From NCBI RefSeq assembly GCF_023278365.1, contig NZ_CP075338.1, forward strand, positions 62,001 through 126,000: a DNA stretch of 64,000 bases, written 5' to 3'. Position numbers and translations under genes: made by a program. Of this stretch, positions 1-10,115 are shown in pieces. The DNA is from Epilithonimonas zeae (GTDB lineage Bacteria > Bacteroidota > Bacteroidia > Flavobacteriales > Weeksellaceae). The notes below the pieces were generated by a model, which saw only the letters and a list, made by a program, of their open reading frames with translations, made no database searches and was not told the DNA's origin. Within the stretch, counting starts at the first letter, position 1; every line of letters begins with the position of its first letter.

Positions 1-2
1 CG

Positions 3-1136
3 CTCAAGGATTTTAAATGGGTAAATACCGACAACGGTGCCTGGGCGCCACAGGTTGTTGAAAGAAAAGGAAAATTCTATATGTATTGTCCAATGCCCAA
101 CAATATGGGTATTGGGGTCTTGGTGGCGGACAGTCCGTATGGTCCTTTCAAAGATCCTATTGGAAAACCTTTAGTGAAAAATTCTTCCGATGATATAGAC
201 CCGACCGTTTTGATTGACGATGACGGGCAGGCTTATCTGTACTGGGGAAATCCGAATCTTTGGTATGCTAAACTCAACGAAGATATGATATCTCTTGCCG
301 GACCAATTACCAAAGACCCTTCGTTTGCGAAGGTTAAAGACCAGCCAGATCCTTTCAAATATCAGGAGGGACCTTGGGCGTGGAAAAGAAACGGAATTTA
401 CTATATGGCTTACGCTTCTAAATGTTGTCCGGAAGGGATTGGTTATGCAATGGCAAAATCGCCTACAGGTCCCTGGAATTATGGAGGCGTGATAATGGAT
501 GGCGACCAGAGATCCAGCGGAAATCATCCCGGTATCATAGATTTCAAAGGCAAATCTTATGTTTTCGGATTCAATCATATGCTTAGAATGCAGACGATGA
601 GCAAACATTACGAACGCCGGTCTGTTAGTGTCACAGAAATTACCTACAATGCAGATGGAACCATTCAGAAGCTTCCTTTCTGGACTACGGATGGTGCAAA
701 AAGAGTGGGCACTCTGGACCCTTATAAAAAAGTTGAAGCAGAAACAATGGCTTACAGCGAAGGTCTGAAAACAGAAATGGTCACAGAATGGGAACGCAAT
801 CAACCCTATAACAGAGGTAAAAAAATCACAGACCGTGTCATCGTTACCTCAATTAACAATGGTGATTATATTAAAATCCAAGGGGTAGATTTTTCCAAAG
901 GCGTAAAATCTTTGGATGTAAACGTTGCTTCTCTCTATGGAGGAAAAATAGAAGTACGTTCAGATGCTCTTAATGGACCATTGTTGGGAGTTGTTAATGT
1001 TACAGGAAAAGGTGAGGGCGACTTATATAAAACCATTAATACACCTCTGAAAAGTGTTAAAGGAATCCACGATTTATATTTTGTTTTTAAGGGAGAAAAA
1101 GACCTTTTCTATTTTGATTGGTGGAAGTTTAATTAA
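3..1136 (+). CDS. GH43 family glycosidase with CBM6-like C-terminus (5' end outside window)
   Basis: The reading frame is open from position 3 without a start codon, so the N-terminus and signal peptide lie outside the window. The visible part has the GH43 five-bladed propeller signature: a [19 protein letters not shown] block carrying the transition-state Asp, and EGPW carrying the general acid Glu. The last ~130 residues (EAETMAYSEG onward, ending FYFDWWKFN) resemble the CBM6-type module of the next two GH43 genes. It is probably an exported alpha-L-arabinofuranosidase or beta-xylosidase acting on arabinoxylan or arabinan; the linkage cannot be read from sequence. The next gene starts 17 bp downstream, so they are likely co-transcribed. 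Confidence 0.9.
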   Translation, partial: LKDFKWVNTDNGAWAPQVVERKGKFYMYCPMPNNMGIGVLVADSPYGPFKDPIGKPLVKNSSDDIDPTVLIDDDGQAYLYWGNPNLWYAKLNEDMISLAGPITKDPSFAKVKDQPDPFKYQEGPWAWKRNGIYYMAYASKCCPEGIGYAMAKSPTGPWNYGGVIMDGDQRSSGNHPGIIDFKGKSYVFGFNHMLRMQTMSKHYERRSVSVTEITYNADGTIQKLPFWTTDGAKRVGTLDPYKKVEAETMAYSEGLKTEMVTEWERNQPYNRGKKITDRVIVTSINNGDYIKIQGVDFSKGVKSLDVNVASLYGGKIEVRSDALNGPLLGVVNVTGKGEGDLYKTINTPLKSVKGIHDLYFVFKGEKDLFYFDWWKFN

Positions 1137-1153
1137 ATCCAAATTTTTAAATA

Positions 1154-3178
1154 ATGTTGAAGACGAAAATACTTTTAATTGCTGTAACATTTTTGCTGTC
1201 GGGAAATATCTCCAAGGCGCAGTCAACCGTTTGGTTAGACCAGTTGGATTTAAGCGTGGCAACACAGGGACACGGAAAACCCGGCATCAATACTTCGGTG
1301 GACGGAAAACCTATAACCATTGCTGGCGAAGTTTTCAAAAGAGGTTTTGGAACACACGCCGAAAGTTCTTTGTTGATTAAATTAAACGGTAAAGCAAAAA
1401 GCTTTTCCGCAATGGTGGGACTGGATGATGAAATAAAAGGCCACGAGCCCGCAGTGGAATTCGAGATTTATGGCGACAACAAAAAGCTTTGGTCAAGCGG
1501 AATAATGAAATTAGGCGATAAAGCAAAGCCTGTTTCTGTTTCGCTAGAAGGTGTAAAACAATTAGAATTAGTCGTAACAGATGGCGGAAACGGACCGTAT
1601 TATGACCACGCTGATTGGGCAGATGCTAAATTTGAAACTTCAGACGGTGCAAAACTGATAACATTTAATCCGATTTCATCAGTACCATATATTTTGACGC
1701 CAAAACCTGCGGCAACGCCAAAAATTAACTCAGCAGGCGTTTATGGCGTTCGTCCCGGCTCACCCTTTTTGTTCAAGGTTGCAGCAACGGGTGACAGACC
1801 AATGACTTTTACAGCAAAAAATCTTCCGAAAGGTTTAACCATAGATTCACAGACCGGAATTATCACCGGAAAAATAGATACAAAAGGAACCTATGAAGTT
1901 CTTTTATCAGCTAAAAATGCGAAAGGCTCAAATTCAAAAAAATTAAGAATCGAAAGCGGCGATAAAATAGCTTTAACGCCAACGATGGGATGGAATAGCT
2001 GGAACTGTTTTGGGCACGAAGTCTCTGCCGATAAAGTAAAACGTGCCGCCGATGCTTTGGTTAAAACGGGATTGGTAAATCACGGCTGGAATTATATTAA
2101 TATCGATGATTCGTGGCAGTTCAACAGAGACGGAAAAGACCCGTCTTTCAAAGGGAAAATGCGTGATGAAAACGGTTATATTCTGACCAATTCAAAATTT
2201 CCGGATATGAAGGAATTAACCGATTACTTTCATTCAAAAGGTCTTAAAGCAGGAATTTATTCCTCTCCCGGACCTTGGACGTGTGGCGGTTGCGCAGGAA
2301 GCTACGGCTACGAAAAACAAGATGCCGAAAGCTACGCTAAATGGGGAGTCGATTACCTGAAATACGATTGGTGCAGCTACGGAGGCGTGATTGACGGTTT
2401 GCCCGATAATGACCCAAACAAAGTTTCTTCCCTCAATTTTCAGGGTGGAGGAGATTTGGATAAAGGCGTGAAACCATTTAAACTGATGGGCGATTTATTA
2501 AAAAATCAGCCTCGTGATATTGTGTATAATCTTTGTCAATACGGAATGGGCGATGTCTGGAAATGGGGAAATGATGCCGATGCACAATCCTGGCGAACAA
2601 CCAATGACATCACCGATACCTGGGCAAGTGTTAAAAATATTGCTTTGGCTCAGGACAAAGCGGCTCCTTACGCAAAACCCGGCAACTGGAACGACCCGGA
2701 TATGTTGGTGGTAGGTGTTGTAGGTTGGGGAAATCCGCATCAAAGCCGGTTGAAACCGGACGAACAATATCTGCATATCAGTCTTTGGAGCATTTTTTCT
2801 GCGCCATTACTGATTGGTTGCGACCTTGAGAAACTGGATGATTTTACTTTAAATCTTTTAACGAATGATGAGGTCATTGCCGTAAATCAGGATGCTCTGG
2901 GAAAACAGGGCGTTTGTCTTCAAACAATTGGCGAATTGAAAATTTATGAAAAAGACCTTGAAGACGGCGGAAAAGCGGTGGCTTTTGCCAATTTCGGAAG
3001 GGAAAAAGTGAAGATGTCTTACAAAGATTTCAGGCAGCTCGGTATTTCAGGTCGTCAAACCGTAAGAGATATCTGGAGACAGAAGGACATTGCAAAAATC
3101 AATACATCAAATCAGACATTATTACTGGATATTCCGGCGCACGGGGTGGCTTATTATAAATTTATTTCATCAAAATAA
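1154..3178 (+). CDS. NPCBM-GH27 alpha-galactosidase / beta-L-arabinopyranosidase
   Basis: This 674-residue exported protein has a signal peptide ending near KAQS. An NPCBM-like beta-sandwich (~25-170) and a putative Ig-like linker (~185-270) come before a GH27 barrel starting at MGWNSWNCFG (~278). The expected GH27 nucleophile is Asp405 in KYDWC and the acid/base is Asp485 in RTTNDITDTW. GH27 members cleave alpha-D-galactosides, and some cleave beta-L-arabinopyranosides, which are stereochemically similar. The arabinan/arabinogalactan context leaves both open. It lies 6 bp upstream of a GH43 gene in the same operon. Confidence 0.92.
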   Translation: MLKTKILLIAVTFLLSGNISKAQSTVWLDQLDLSVATQGHGKPGINTSVDGKPITIAGEVFKRGFGTHAESSLLIKLNGKAKSFSAMVGLDDEIKGHEPAVEFEIYGDNKKLWSSGIMKLGDKAKPVSVSLEGVKQLELVVTDGGNGPYYDHADWADAKFETSDGAKLITFNPISSVPYILTPKPAATPKINSAGVYGVRPGSPFLFKVAATGDRPMTFTAKNLPKGLTIDSQTGIITGKIDTKGTYEVLLSAKNAKGSNSKKLRIESGDKIALTPTMGWNSWNCFGHEVSADKVKRAADALVKTGLVNHGWNYINIDDSWQFNRDGKDPSFKGKMRDENGYILTNSKFPDMKELTDYFHSKGLKAGIYSSPGPWTCGGCAGSYGYEKQDAESYAKWGVDYLKYDWCSYGGVIDGLPDNDPNKVSSLNFQGGGDLDKGVKPFKLMGDLLKNQPRDIVYNLCQYGMGDVWKWGNDADAQSWRTTNDITDTWASVKNIALAQDKAAPYAKPGNWNDPDMLVVGVVGWGNPHQSRLKPDEQYLHISLWSIFSAPLLIGCDLEKLDDFTLNLLTNDEVIAVNQDALGKQGVCLQTIGELKIYEKDLEDGGKAVAFANFGREKVKMSYKDFRQLGISGRQTVRDIWRQKDIAKINTSNQTLLLDIPAHGVAYYKFISSK

Positions 3179-3184
3179 TAAAAT

Positions 3185-4591
3185 ATGATTCAATTTAAAT
3201 CAAAATATATCGCATTATCATTTTTACTGGCAGGAATTTGTATTTCTGCCCAAAATCCCGTAATCCAGACTCATTTTACGCCAGATCCTGCACCGATGGT
3301 GTACAAAAACAAGATGTATGTCTACACCGGAGACGATATTCCCGGCTATGACTTTTATTATATGACGAAATGGAGGGTATATTCGTCGGATGATATGGCC
3401 AATTGGACTAACCACGGTTCTCCACTTTCACTGGAATCCTTTAGCTGGGCTCGTGACAGAGCTTGGGCGGCACAATGTATTGAACGTAACGGCAAATTCT
3501 ATTGGTACATCTGCGTTCAGACCGTTGATAACAATATGGCGATTGGCGTTGCGGTATCAGACGGTCCGACAGGCCCTTTTAAAGATGCACTCGGAAAACC
3601 ACTGGTGACGACGGGAACCTGGGATAATATCGACCCGACGGTTTTTGTTGATGATGACGGACAAGCCTATCTGTATTGGGGAAACAGCAAATTATTTTAT
3701 GTGAAACTCAACAAAGATATGGTTTCTTATGATGGGAAAATCACCGAAATTCCGCAGTCGGTGGAAGCTTTTGGAGGATTGAGACGTCCCGGAAGAAGCG
3801 ATGAGGTTTTGCAGAAACAGGAACAGTTTAAAGATGTTTTTGTGGAAGGTCCCTGGTTCTACAAACGCAACAAGCAATATTATATGATGTACGCCGGAAT
3901 GACCGACCGAACCGAATGTCTGTCTTATTCTGTAAGCGATTCACCGACCGGACCGTGGAAATATCAGGGAAAAATAATGACCGGTCAGCCGACTAACAGT
4001 TTTACCAACCACGGCGGAATTATCGATTTTAAAGGTAAATCCTACCTGTTCTATCACACAGGATTATTGCCCGGCGCAGGAAGTTACGGAAGGTCCACGT
4101 CTATTGAAGAATTCAAATACAATCAGGATGGAAGCATCCCGAAAATTGCAATGACTAAAGAGGGCGTAAATCCCGTTGCAACACTCAATCCCTACAAAAG
4201 AAATGAAGCAGAAACGATTGCGTGGTCAGAGAAATGCAGCACTTCCGAAAACAAAAAGACGGGAGTTTATGTTTCCGATACCAGAGTGGGAGGTTATATC
4301 AAAGTTCGTTCGGTTGATTTTGAAAAAGGCGCCTCTGAATTTTCAGCTTCAATTGCCGCAGGTGTTGACGGTGGAATTTTAGAAGTCAGATTAGATAAAT
4401 TGGACGGAAATAAAATTGCCGAGATTGAAGTTCCGAGAACCGGTGGCTGGGAAGAATTTAAAACCCTGACATCAAAAATTTCAGAATCGGTTTCCGGTGT
4501 TCACGATGTTTATTTTGTCTTTAAAGGGAAAAACATTACAGCCGGAAGAGTTCTTTTCAATTTCGACCACTGGAGTTTTCAGAAAAAATAA
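3185..4591 (+). CDS. GH43 family glycosidase with CBM6-like domain
   Basis: The 468-residue product begins with a signal peptide (cleavage near ISAQ). The GH43 propeller covers ~25-325, with DPAPMVY (catalytic base Asp), DNIDPTVFVDDDGQ (second Asp) and VEGPWFYKR (acid Glu). Residues ~335-468 form a CBM6-like module starting NEAETIAWSE. It is a paralogue of the flanking GH43 genes. Probable activity is exo-acting arabinofuranosidase or xylosidase on arabinoxylan fragments. The signal peptide implies the periplasm or cell surface; no lipobox or sorting domain is visible. Confidence 0.92.
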   Translation: MIQFKSKYIALSFLLAGICISAQNPVIQTHFTPDPAPMVYKNKMYVYTGDDIPGYDFYYMTKWRVYSSDDMANWTNHGSPLSLESFSWARDRAWAAQCIERNGKFYWYICVQTVDNNMAIGVAVSDGPTGPFKDALGKPLVTTGTWDNIDPTVFVDDDGQAYLYWGNSKLFYVKLNKDMVSYDGKITEIPQSVEAFGGLRRPGRSDEVLQKQEQFKDVFVEGPWFYKRNKQYYMMYAGMTDRTECLSYSVSDSPTGPWKYQGKIMTGQPTNSFTNHGGIIDFKGKSYLFYHTGLLPGAGSYGRSTSIEEFKYNQDGSIPKIAMTKEGVNPVATLNPYKRNEAETIAWSEKCSTSENKKTGVYVSDTRVGGYIKVRSVDFEKGASEFSASIAAGVDGGILEVRLDKLDGNKIAEIEVPRTGGWEEFKTLTSKISESVSGVHDVYFVFKGKNITAGRVLFNFDHWSFQKK

Positions 4592-4610
4592 ATTAAATTC
4601 TTTTGGTAGA

Positions 4611-4700
4611 ATTAATAGCGTAAGACTTTTATAAGCGTTAGCGGCTTTGTGAGACTAAAAAAATATTTATAAAAAAACTTTGCGCACTTAGTTGTTCAAA
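4611..4700 (+). repeat. Degenerate TTTGCG-type repeat before GH43 (4716)
   Basis: CTTTTATAAGCGTTAGCGGCTTTGTGAG and AAACTTTGCGCACTTAG occur in order, ending 16 bp before the start codon. A close copy lies at 9973-10055 before GH115. Confidence 0.6.
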
Positions 4701-4715
4701 ACCAAAAAGTTAAAT

Positions 4716-6083
4716 ATGAAAAAAACAATACTCAATCTCTGTTTAATAGCATATTCGGGAATATCATTTTCTCAGAATCCTATTATTCAAACCAATTATA
4801 CGGCAGACCCTGCGCCAATGGTGTATAACGACAGGCTTTATGTCTACACCACGCACGATGAGGACGATTCCACCTGGTTTGTAATGAACGACTGGAAGGT
4901 CTATTCCACCAACGATATGGTAAACTGGACCGACCACGGAAGCATTCTGAGCTATAAAGATTTCGACTGGGCAAAACGTGATGCCTGGGCTGCGCAATGC
5001 GTGGAAAGAAACGGCAAATTCTTTATGTACGTTCCGATGTGGTCTAAAACCAACAATAAAGGAGCGATTGGTGTTGCAGTGGGTGACAGTCCGTTTGGGC
5101 CATTTCACGACCCGCTTGGAAAACCATTAGTTCAGAGTGAATGGGGCGATATCGATCCGACGGTTTTTATTGATGACGACGGCCAGGCCTATATGTATTG
5201 GGGAAATCCGAAACTTAAAATGGTTAAGCTCAATCAGGATATGATTTCCTATTCCGGCGATATTGTGGAAGTGCCAATGACCGCAGAATCTTTCGGGAAA
5301 AGGGATGGAAAAGAAAACCCTGAAAGACCGACAAAATATGAGGAAGGACCTTGGCTGTACAAAAGAAAAAACCTGTATTATCTGTTCTGGCCGGGCGGTC
5401 CGCTTCCTGAATTCATTGGATATTCCACGAGTAAAAGTCCACAAGGTCCGTGGAAATATGGCGGAATTGTAATGCCAACTGAAGGAAAATCTTTCACCAA
5501 TCATCCCGGAATTGTCGATTTCAGAGGAAAATCCTATTTCTTTTATCACAACGGCGCTTTGCCGGGAGGAAGCGGTTTTACAAGGTCGGTAAGTGTTGAG
5601 GAACTTAATTTTAATAAAGACTGTTCTATTTCACCCATCAAAATGACAAATGGAATTACCAAAGCCATTGCAACCATTAATCCTTATGCTTTTAATCAGG
5701 CAGAAATGATTGCCTGGTCTGAAAATGTAAAATCTTATCAGAACAAAGAAGCAGGCGTCTTCATCAAAGCTAAAAAAAGCGGCGCTTATACCAGCGTGAA
5801 AAATGTGGATTTTGGCAAAAAAGGAGCATCAGTATTTTCGGCCAGAGTTGGAACGACACACAACAGCGATGTGACGATGGACGTTCATCTGGACAGTGTA
5901 AGCGGACCGGTTGTCGCTACGGTAAAAGTTCCGTTGACAGGCGGAGACGACCGTTGGGAAACTGTGAAAACTGAAGTGAAGGAAAAAATTACCGGTGTTC
6001 ACGATGTATATTTTGTATGTAATGGAAAAGCAGCAAAGGATATTATGTTTTTCGATTATTGGACTTTTCTTGAAACTCATTAA
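4716..6083 (+). CDS. GH43 family glycosidase with CBM6-like domain
   Basis: I take ATG 4716, not the upstream TTG at 4692, because it gives a clean signal peptide ([20 protein letters not shown]). The 455-residue product has the same layout as the two preceding GH43 proteins: [22 protein letters not shown] and YEEGPW carry the three acidic residues, and a CBM6-like end follows from ~325. It is preceded by a 124-bp gap holding a TTTGCG-type dispersed repeat and is followed 2 bp later by GH97. Three such paralogues in one cluster suggest duplication followed by specialisation on different arabinose linkages. Confidence 0.92.
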   Translation: MKKTILNLCLIAYSGISFSQNPIIQTNYTADPAPMVYNDRLYVYTTHDEDDSTWFVMNDWKVYSTNDMVNWTDHGSILSYKDFDWAKRDAWAAQCVERNGKFFMYVPMWSKTNNKGAIGVAVGDSPFGPFHDPLGKPLVQSEWGDIDPTVFIDDDGQAYMYWGNPKLKMVKLNQDMISYSGDIVEVPMTAESFGKRDGKENPERPTKYEEGPWLYKRKNLYYLFWPGGPLPEFIGYSTSKSPQGPWKYGGIVMPTEGKSFTNHPGIVDFRGKSYFFYHNGALPGGSGFTRSVSVEELNFNKDCSISPIKMTNGITKAIATINPYAFNQAEMIAWSENVKSYQNKEAGVFIKAKKSGAYTSVKNVDFGKKGASVFSARVGTTHNSDVTMDVHLDSVSGPVVATVKVPLTGGDDRWETVKTEVKEKITGVHDVYFVCNGKAAKDIMFFDYWTFLETH

Positions 6084-6085
6084 TT

Positions 6086-8026
6086 ATGATTAAACTTTTT
6101 TTTAAACTATCACTCGCCTTTAGTATTCTCATTGTGAATACTGTTTTTGCACAGGTTGCAGAAATTTCCAGTCCTGACGGAAAATTGAAACTGAACGTTT
6201 TTTCAGAGAATGGAAAAGCGCTTTATAATGTTACTTTTCAAGGAAAAACAATGCTTGATAAATCTCCATTGGGCTTGATTACCAATGAATCTGATTTCTC
6301 TAAAAATTTAAAATTCATTGACAGCAAAAAAGATAAGGTTTCCAAAAATTACACCAACGAAAAAATCAAAAAATCACAAGTCAGTTATGCGGCTAATACT
6401 CTGACAGTCAATTTTACCAATGCGGATAATTTCAATATCGGAATTGAATTTCAGGTGAGCGATAATAATGTAGCTTTCAGATATGAGATTCAGCCGATGA
6501 AAGACCGTTTGAGCGCGGTTGTACAATCGGAAATTACGGGTTACAGATTTCCGTCTCAAACCACAACTTTCCTTTCTCCGATGATGAAGCCGATGACAGG
6601 TTTTGCGAGAACCGCTCCAAGCTACGAAAGCGGTTACAAAGCTGATGCAGAATTAGGAACAAAAGCCGATTATGGTTACGTTTTTCCGGGATTATTTCAC
6701 GTGGGAAATGACGGCTGGATTTTATTGTCTGAAACAGGAGTGAACAGTTTGTACTGCGCTTCTCATTTGGATACGACTTCAGAAAAAAATCTTTACCAGG
6801 TTGCTTATCCGAATATGGCTGAAAATAACGGTTTCGGAAGTACCGGAGCTGCCATTTCACTTCCCGGAAAAACACCTTGGAGAACTATCACCATTGGAGA
6901 TTCTCTGAAACCGATTGTTGAAACGACTATTCCTTTTGATGTCGTAGAACCGATGTATGAACCCTCACAGAAATATAGTTTTGGTAAATCTACCTGGAGC
7001 TGGATTTTGTGGCAGGACAACAGTATGAATTATGAAGACCAGAGTCTCTTTATCGATTTAGCATCAAAACTGGGTTATGAATACATTTTGATTGATGCGC
7101 TTTGGGACAAAAATATCGGAAAAGAACGAATGAAAGACCTCATTCAGTATGCCAAATCCAAAAATGTCGGGGTATTGCTTTGGTACAATTCCAACGGTGC
7201 TGCGAACGACGCGCCGATGGGACCGAGAAATAAAATGAGCTCATCCATCGAACGAAAAAAAGAAATGAAATGGCTGAAAGATATCGGTGTAAAAGGTCTG
7301 AAAGTCGACTTTTTCGGAGGCGACAAGCAGGAAACGATGCGTCTTTACGAAGATATTCTTTCCGATGCTAATGATTTTGGATTAAAAATTATTTTCCACG
7401 GGGCAACTTTACCGAGAGGCTGGGAAGTAATGTACCCGAATTATGCAGGAAGCGAAGCGGTTTTAGCTTCGGAAATGCTTTATTTTTCAGAAGACGTCCG
7501 CAAACAGGAAGCTTTTTTCGCAACATTACATCCTTTCATCAGAAATACGGTCGGAAGTATGGAGTTTGGCGGAACTTTCCTCAACAAATATTTAACAAAA
7601 TCCAACAAGGATAAAAATAAAAGATATACAACAGATGGTTTCCAGTTGGCAACGGCTGTTCTGTTTCAAAATCCGGTTCAGATGTTTGGTGTAATGCCGA
7701 ATAACCTGACCGATGCTCCAAAATTCCAGCTCGATTTTATGAAAGAAGTTCCGACGCTTTGGGACGAAACGGTGTTCATCGACGGATACCCTGGGAAATA
7801 TTCCGTGATTGCCAGAAGACATCAGAATCAATGGTATGTTGCCGGTGTGAACGCTGAAAATGCTGTTCAGAAGCTTACTTTAAAACTTCCGATGCTTGCC
7901 GGAAAGTCGGTTAGATTCATCAATGATGATTCGAAAGGGGAAACTTCTGAAAAAACAATTACTGTTGGCAAAAACGGAGAACTCAAAATAGAAATTCAAT
8001 CCAAAGGCGGATTTGTCATTCATTAA
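6086..8026 (+). CDS. GH97 glycosidase (retaining-type, alpha-galactosidase/beta-L-arabinopyranosidase-like)
   Basis: This 646-residue protein has a signal peptide ending near VFAQ. An N-terminal GH97 beta-sandwich (SPDGKLKLNVF...) leads to the barrel at SWSWILWQDN (~300). Asp408 in KVDFFGGD is the likely nucleophile, as in retaining GH97 members; SusB-type inverting enzymes lack this Asp. Retaining GH97 enzymes include alpha-galactosidases and beta-L-arabinopyranosidases, which fits the neighbouring GH27. The gene is 2 bp after a GH43 gene and 33 bp before an esterase gene, so it sits inside an operon. Confidence 0.9.
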   Translation: MIKLFFKLSLAFSILIVNTVFAQVAEISSPDGKLKLNVFSENGKALYNVTFQGKTMLDKSPLGLITNESDFSKNLKFIDSKKDKVSKNYTNEKIKKSQVSYAANTLTVNFTNADNFNIGIEFQVSDNNVAFRYEIQPMKDRLSAVVQSEITGYRFPSQTTTFLSPMMKPMTGFARTAPSYESGYKADAELGTKADYGYVFPGLFHVGNDGWILLSETGVNSLYCASHLDTTSEKNLYQVAYPNMAENNGFGSTGAAISLPGKTPWRTITIGDSLKPIVETTIPFDVVEPMYEPSQKYSFGKSTWSWILWQDNSMNYEDQSLFIDLASKLGYEYILIDALWDKNIGKERMKDLIQYAKSKNVGVLLWYNSNGAANDAPMGPRNKMSSSIERKKEMKWLKDIGVKGLKVDFFGGDKQETMRLYEDILSDANDFGLKIIFHGATLPRGWEVMYPNYAGSEAVLASEMLYFSEDVRKQEAFFATLHPFIRNTVGSMEFGGTFLNKYLTKSNKDKNKRYTTDGFQLATAVLFQNPVQMFGVMPNNLTDAPKFQLDFMKEVPTLWDETVFIDGYPGKYSVIARRHQNQWYVAGVNAENAVQKLTLKLPMLAGKSVRFINDDSKGETSEKTITVGKNGELKIEIQSKGGFVIH

Positions 8027-8059
8027 TATTTCATTTTAACCCGAAAAATAAATCTCAAA

Positions 8060-9949
8060 ATGGAAATCAGAAATTTCAAATTCTCAACGGTTTTTAAAAT
8101 TCTCTTTTTGATGATGGCTCTTAGCCATCAATTGTCTTTCGGGAAAATTAAACTTCCCGATTTGGTAAGTGATAAGATGGTTTTACAACGTGATGTCGAG
8201 CTTAAAATTTGGGGTTGGGCAGATAATGGTGAAAATATTACCATTAAATTCCGAAACGAAACCTACAATACATCACCGGACAAAAACGGGAAATGGTCTG
8301 TCCAATTGAAACCACAGAAAGCAGGAGGGCCATTTGTGATGGAAATTAACGAAATTACGATTCGGGATATTCTGGTAGGAGATGTCTGGCTAGCTTCCGG
8401 GCAGTCCAATATGGAAACGCCTATTGCACGTTTAACGGAACGTTTTCCGGAGATTAATGTTTCTGATTTTAATAAAATCCGCTACTTCAAAGTTCCTACA
8501 CAGAACACTGTGGAATCTGTCCGGGAAAATATAGCATCCGGCGGAAAATGGTTCACAGGGACGGCTTCGGAAGTAATGAATTGGACGGCCTTTGCGTATT
8601 TTTATGCGGTAGAAGCGTATGAACACACCAAAATTCCGCAGGGAATGCTGGTTTCCAGTTTGGGTGGTTCGTCAATTCAGAGTTGGGTCAGTCAGGAGCA
8701 TCTCAAGAATTTTCCTGATGATATTATCGATGAACAGGCATTGTCAGCACTCAATTCTTCAAAACTGGACCAGGGAAGAAATCTTTGGAATCAAAAGGAT
8801 TTTAATGACGGGAATTGGGAAAAGGCAAAAGTTCCCGGAAAATGGAAAGATAATGGAATCCGCGCAAAAGGAACGGTCTGGTTTCGGAAAAACTTTGAAC
8901 TGCCTGCGTCAATGGATGGGAAATTTGCCCGATTATATCTGGGAGTAATGGTGGACAGTGATTCGGTTTTTGTGAATGGAAAATTCGTAGGCTCTACTTC
9001 ATACACGTATCCACCAAGGAAATATGATATTCCGGGCGGAATTTTAAAACAGGGAAAAAATACGATTGCCATTCAGCTGACTTCCAATTTCGGAAACGGT
9101 GAATTTGTAGCCGATAAACCGTATAAAATTGTAGGAGATGGCGTTACCGTTGATTTAACGGGCGAATGGAAATATAACATCGGTAGAGATACGAGCAAAG
9201 ATGAAGAATATAAATCAAAACTGAAAAACCTGAGAAGCACACCTTCCGGATTGTACAACGGAATGATTTACCCGATTCGGGATTACAAAGTCCGGGGTGC
9301 TATCTGGTATCAGGGCGAAAGCAATGCCGGTCAATCCGAAGATTATGCAGGTTTGCTGAAAAATCTTATCGAAAATTGGCGGGAAGTATTTCAATGGAAT
9401 CAGATGCCGTTTTTATTGGTTCAGCTTCCGAATTTTATGGAGAAAACAAACGACCCGAATGCGCCAAGCGGATGGGCAGGAATTCGTGAGGCTCAGTTTA
9501 AAACGTCACAAACTGTTCCGTACGCGGCAATGAGTGTCAATTATGATATTGGCGAATGGAATGACATTCACCCTCTCAATAAAAAAGATATGGCAAAACG
9601 TCTATTTCTGGCTGCCCGAAAATTGGTGTATGGTGAAAAATTGGTAAGTAGTGGTCCTGTTTTCAAATCGATGAAGGTGGAAAATTCTAATATCATCCTT
9701 TCGTTTGACAATGTTGGAAGCGGTTTGCAAAGTAAAAACGGAAATCTGAAACATTTTGCGATTGCCGGAAGCGACAAAAAATTTGTCTGGGCTGAAGCAA
9801 AAATTAAAGGCAACACAGTCATTGTGACCAGCAAGGAAATCAAAAATCCTGTTGCAGTGCGATATGCGTGGAGCAATAATCCCGAAGATGCCAACCTGCA
9901 AAATAAAGAAGGTTTGCTGGCGTCGCCATTCAGAACGGATGATTGGTAG
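8060..9949 (+). CDS. Sialate O-acetylesterase-like SGNH esterase (CE20-like)
   Basis: The 629-residue exported protein has the SGNH block GDVWLASGQSNMET with the nucleophilic Ser (~110), a second block GAIWYQGESN (~412), and a C-terminal DIHPL with the likely Asp-His pair. Between the blocks (~235-360) lies a GH2-like jelly-roll insert (WFRKNFELP...YPPRKYDIP). This architecture is annotated as sialate 9-O-acetylesterase, but in hemicellulose loci similar proteins deacetylate xylan. I infer acetyl-xylan or acetyl-oligosaccharide deacetylation here. It is a paralogue of the protein encoded at 34917-36827. Confidence 0.85.
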   Translation: MEIRNFKFSTVFKILFLMMALSHQLSFGKIKLPDLVSDKMVLQRDVELKIWGWADNGENITIKFRNETYNTSPDKNGKWSVQLKPQKAGGPFVMEINEITIRDILVGDVWLASGQSNMETPIARLTERFPEINVSDFNKIRYFKVPTQNTVESVRENIASGGKWFTGTASEVMNWTAFAYFYAVEAYEHTKIPQGMLVSSLGGSSIQSWVSQEHLKNFPDDIIDEQALSALNSSKLDQGRNLWNQKDFNDGNWEKAKVPGKWKDNGIRAKGTVWFRKNFELPASMDGKFARLYLGVMVDSDSVFVNGKFVGSTSYTYPPRKYDIPGGILKQGKNTIAIQLTSNFGNGEFVADKPYKIVGDGVTVDLTGEWKYNIGRDTSKDEEYKSKLKNLRSTPSGLYNGMIYPIRDYKVRGAIWYQGESNAGQSEDYAGLLKNLIENWREVFQWNQMPFLLVQLPNFMEKTNDPNAPSGWAGIREAQFKTSQTVPYAAMSVNYDIGEWNDIHPLNKKDMAKRLFLAARKLVYGEKLVSSGPVFKSMKVENSNIILSFDNVGSGLQSKNGNLKHFAIAGSDKKFVWAEAKIKGNTVIVTSKEIKNPVAVRYAWSNNPEDANLQNKEGLLASPFRTDDW

Positions 9950-9972
9950 TTTTTATAATTAAACTGATAGTG

Positions 9973-10055
9973 CACTTTTATAAGCGATAGCGGCTTTGTG
10001 AGCCTCAAAACAATTCTTTTTTAAAATAAAAACTTTGTGAACTCAGTGTTCAAAA
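9973..10055 (+). repeat. Degenerate TTTGCG-type repeat before GH115
   Basis: CTTTTATAAGCGATAGCGGCTTTGTGAG is nearly identical to the segment at about 4627, and AAACTTTGTGAACTCAG follows. It is in the same orientation as the downstream gene. Confidence 0.6.
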
Positions 10056-10115
10056 TTTCACAGTCTGACTAAAAATCAGTAAATATTAAAATAAAATACT
10101 CATAAAATATTGATT

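Noticed and set aside
171-803. 210-codon minus-strand open frame inside the first GH43 gene
   Set aside because: The plus-strand frame has clear GH43 motifs over the whole stretch; the antisense product shows no family features.
9969-9983. AGTGCACT palindrome before GH115 as a further AraR operator
   Set aside because: It has no 7-bp spacer and lies inside a repeat also seen near 4627, so it does not match the 23-bp consensus.
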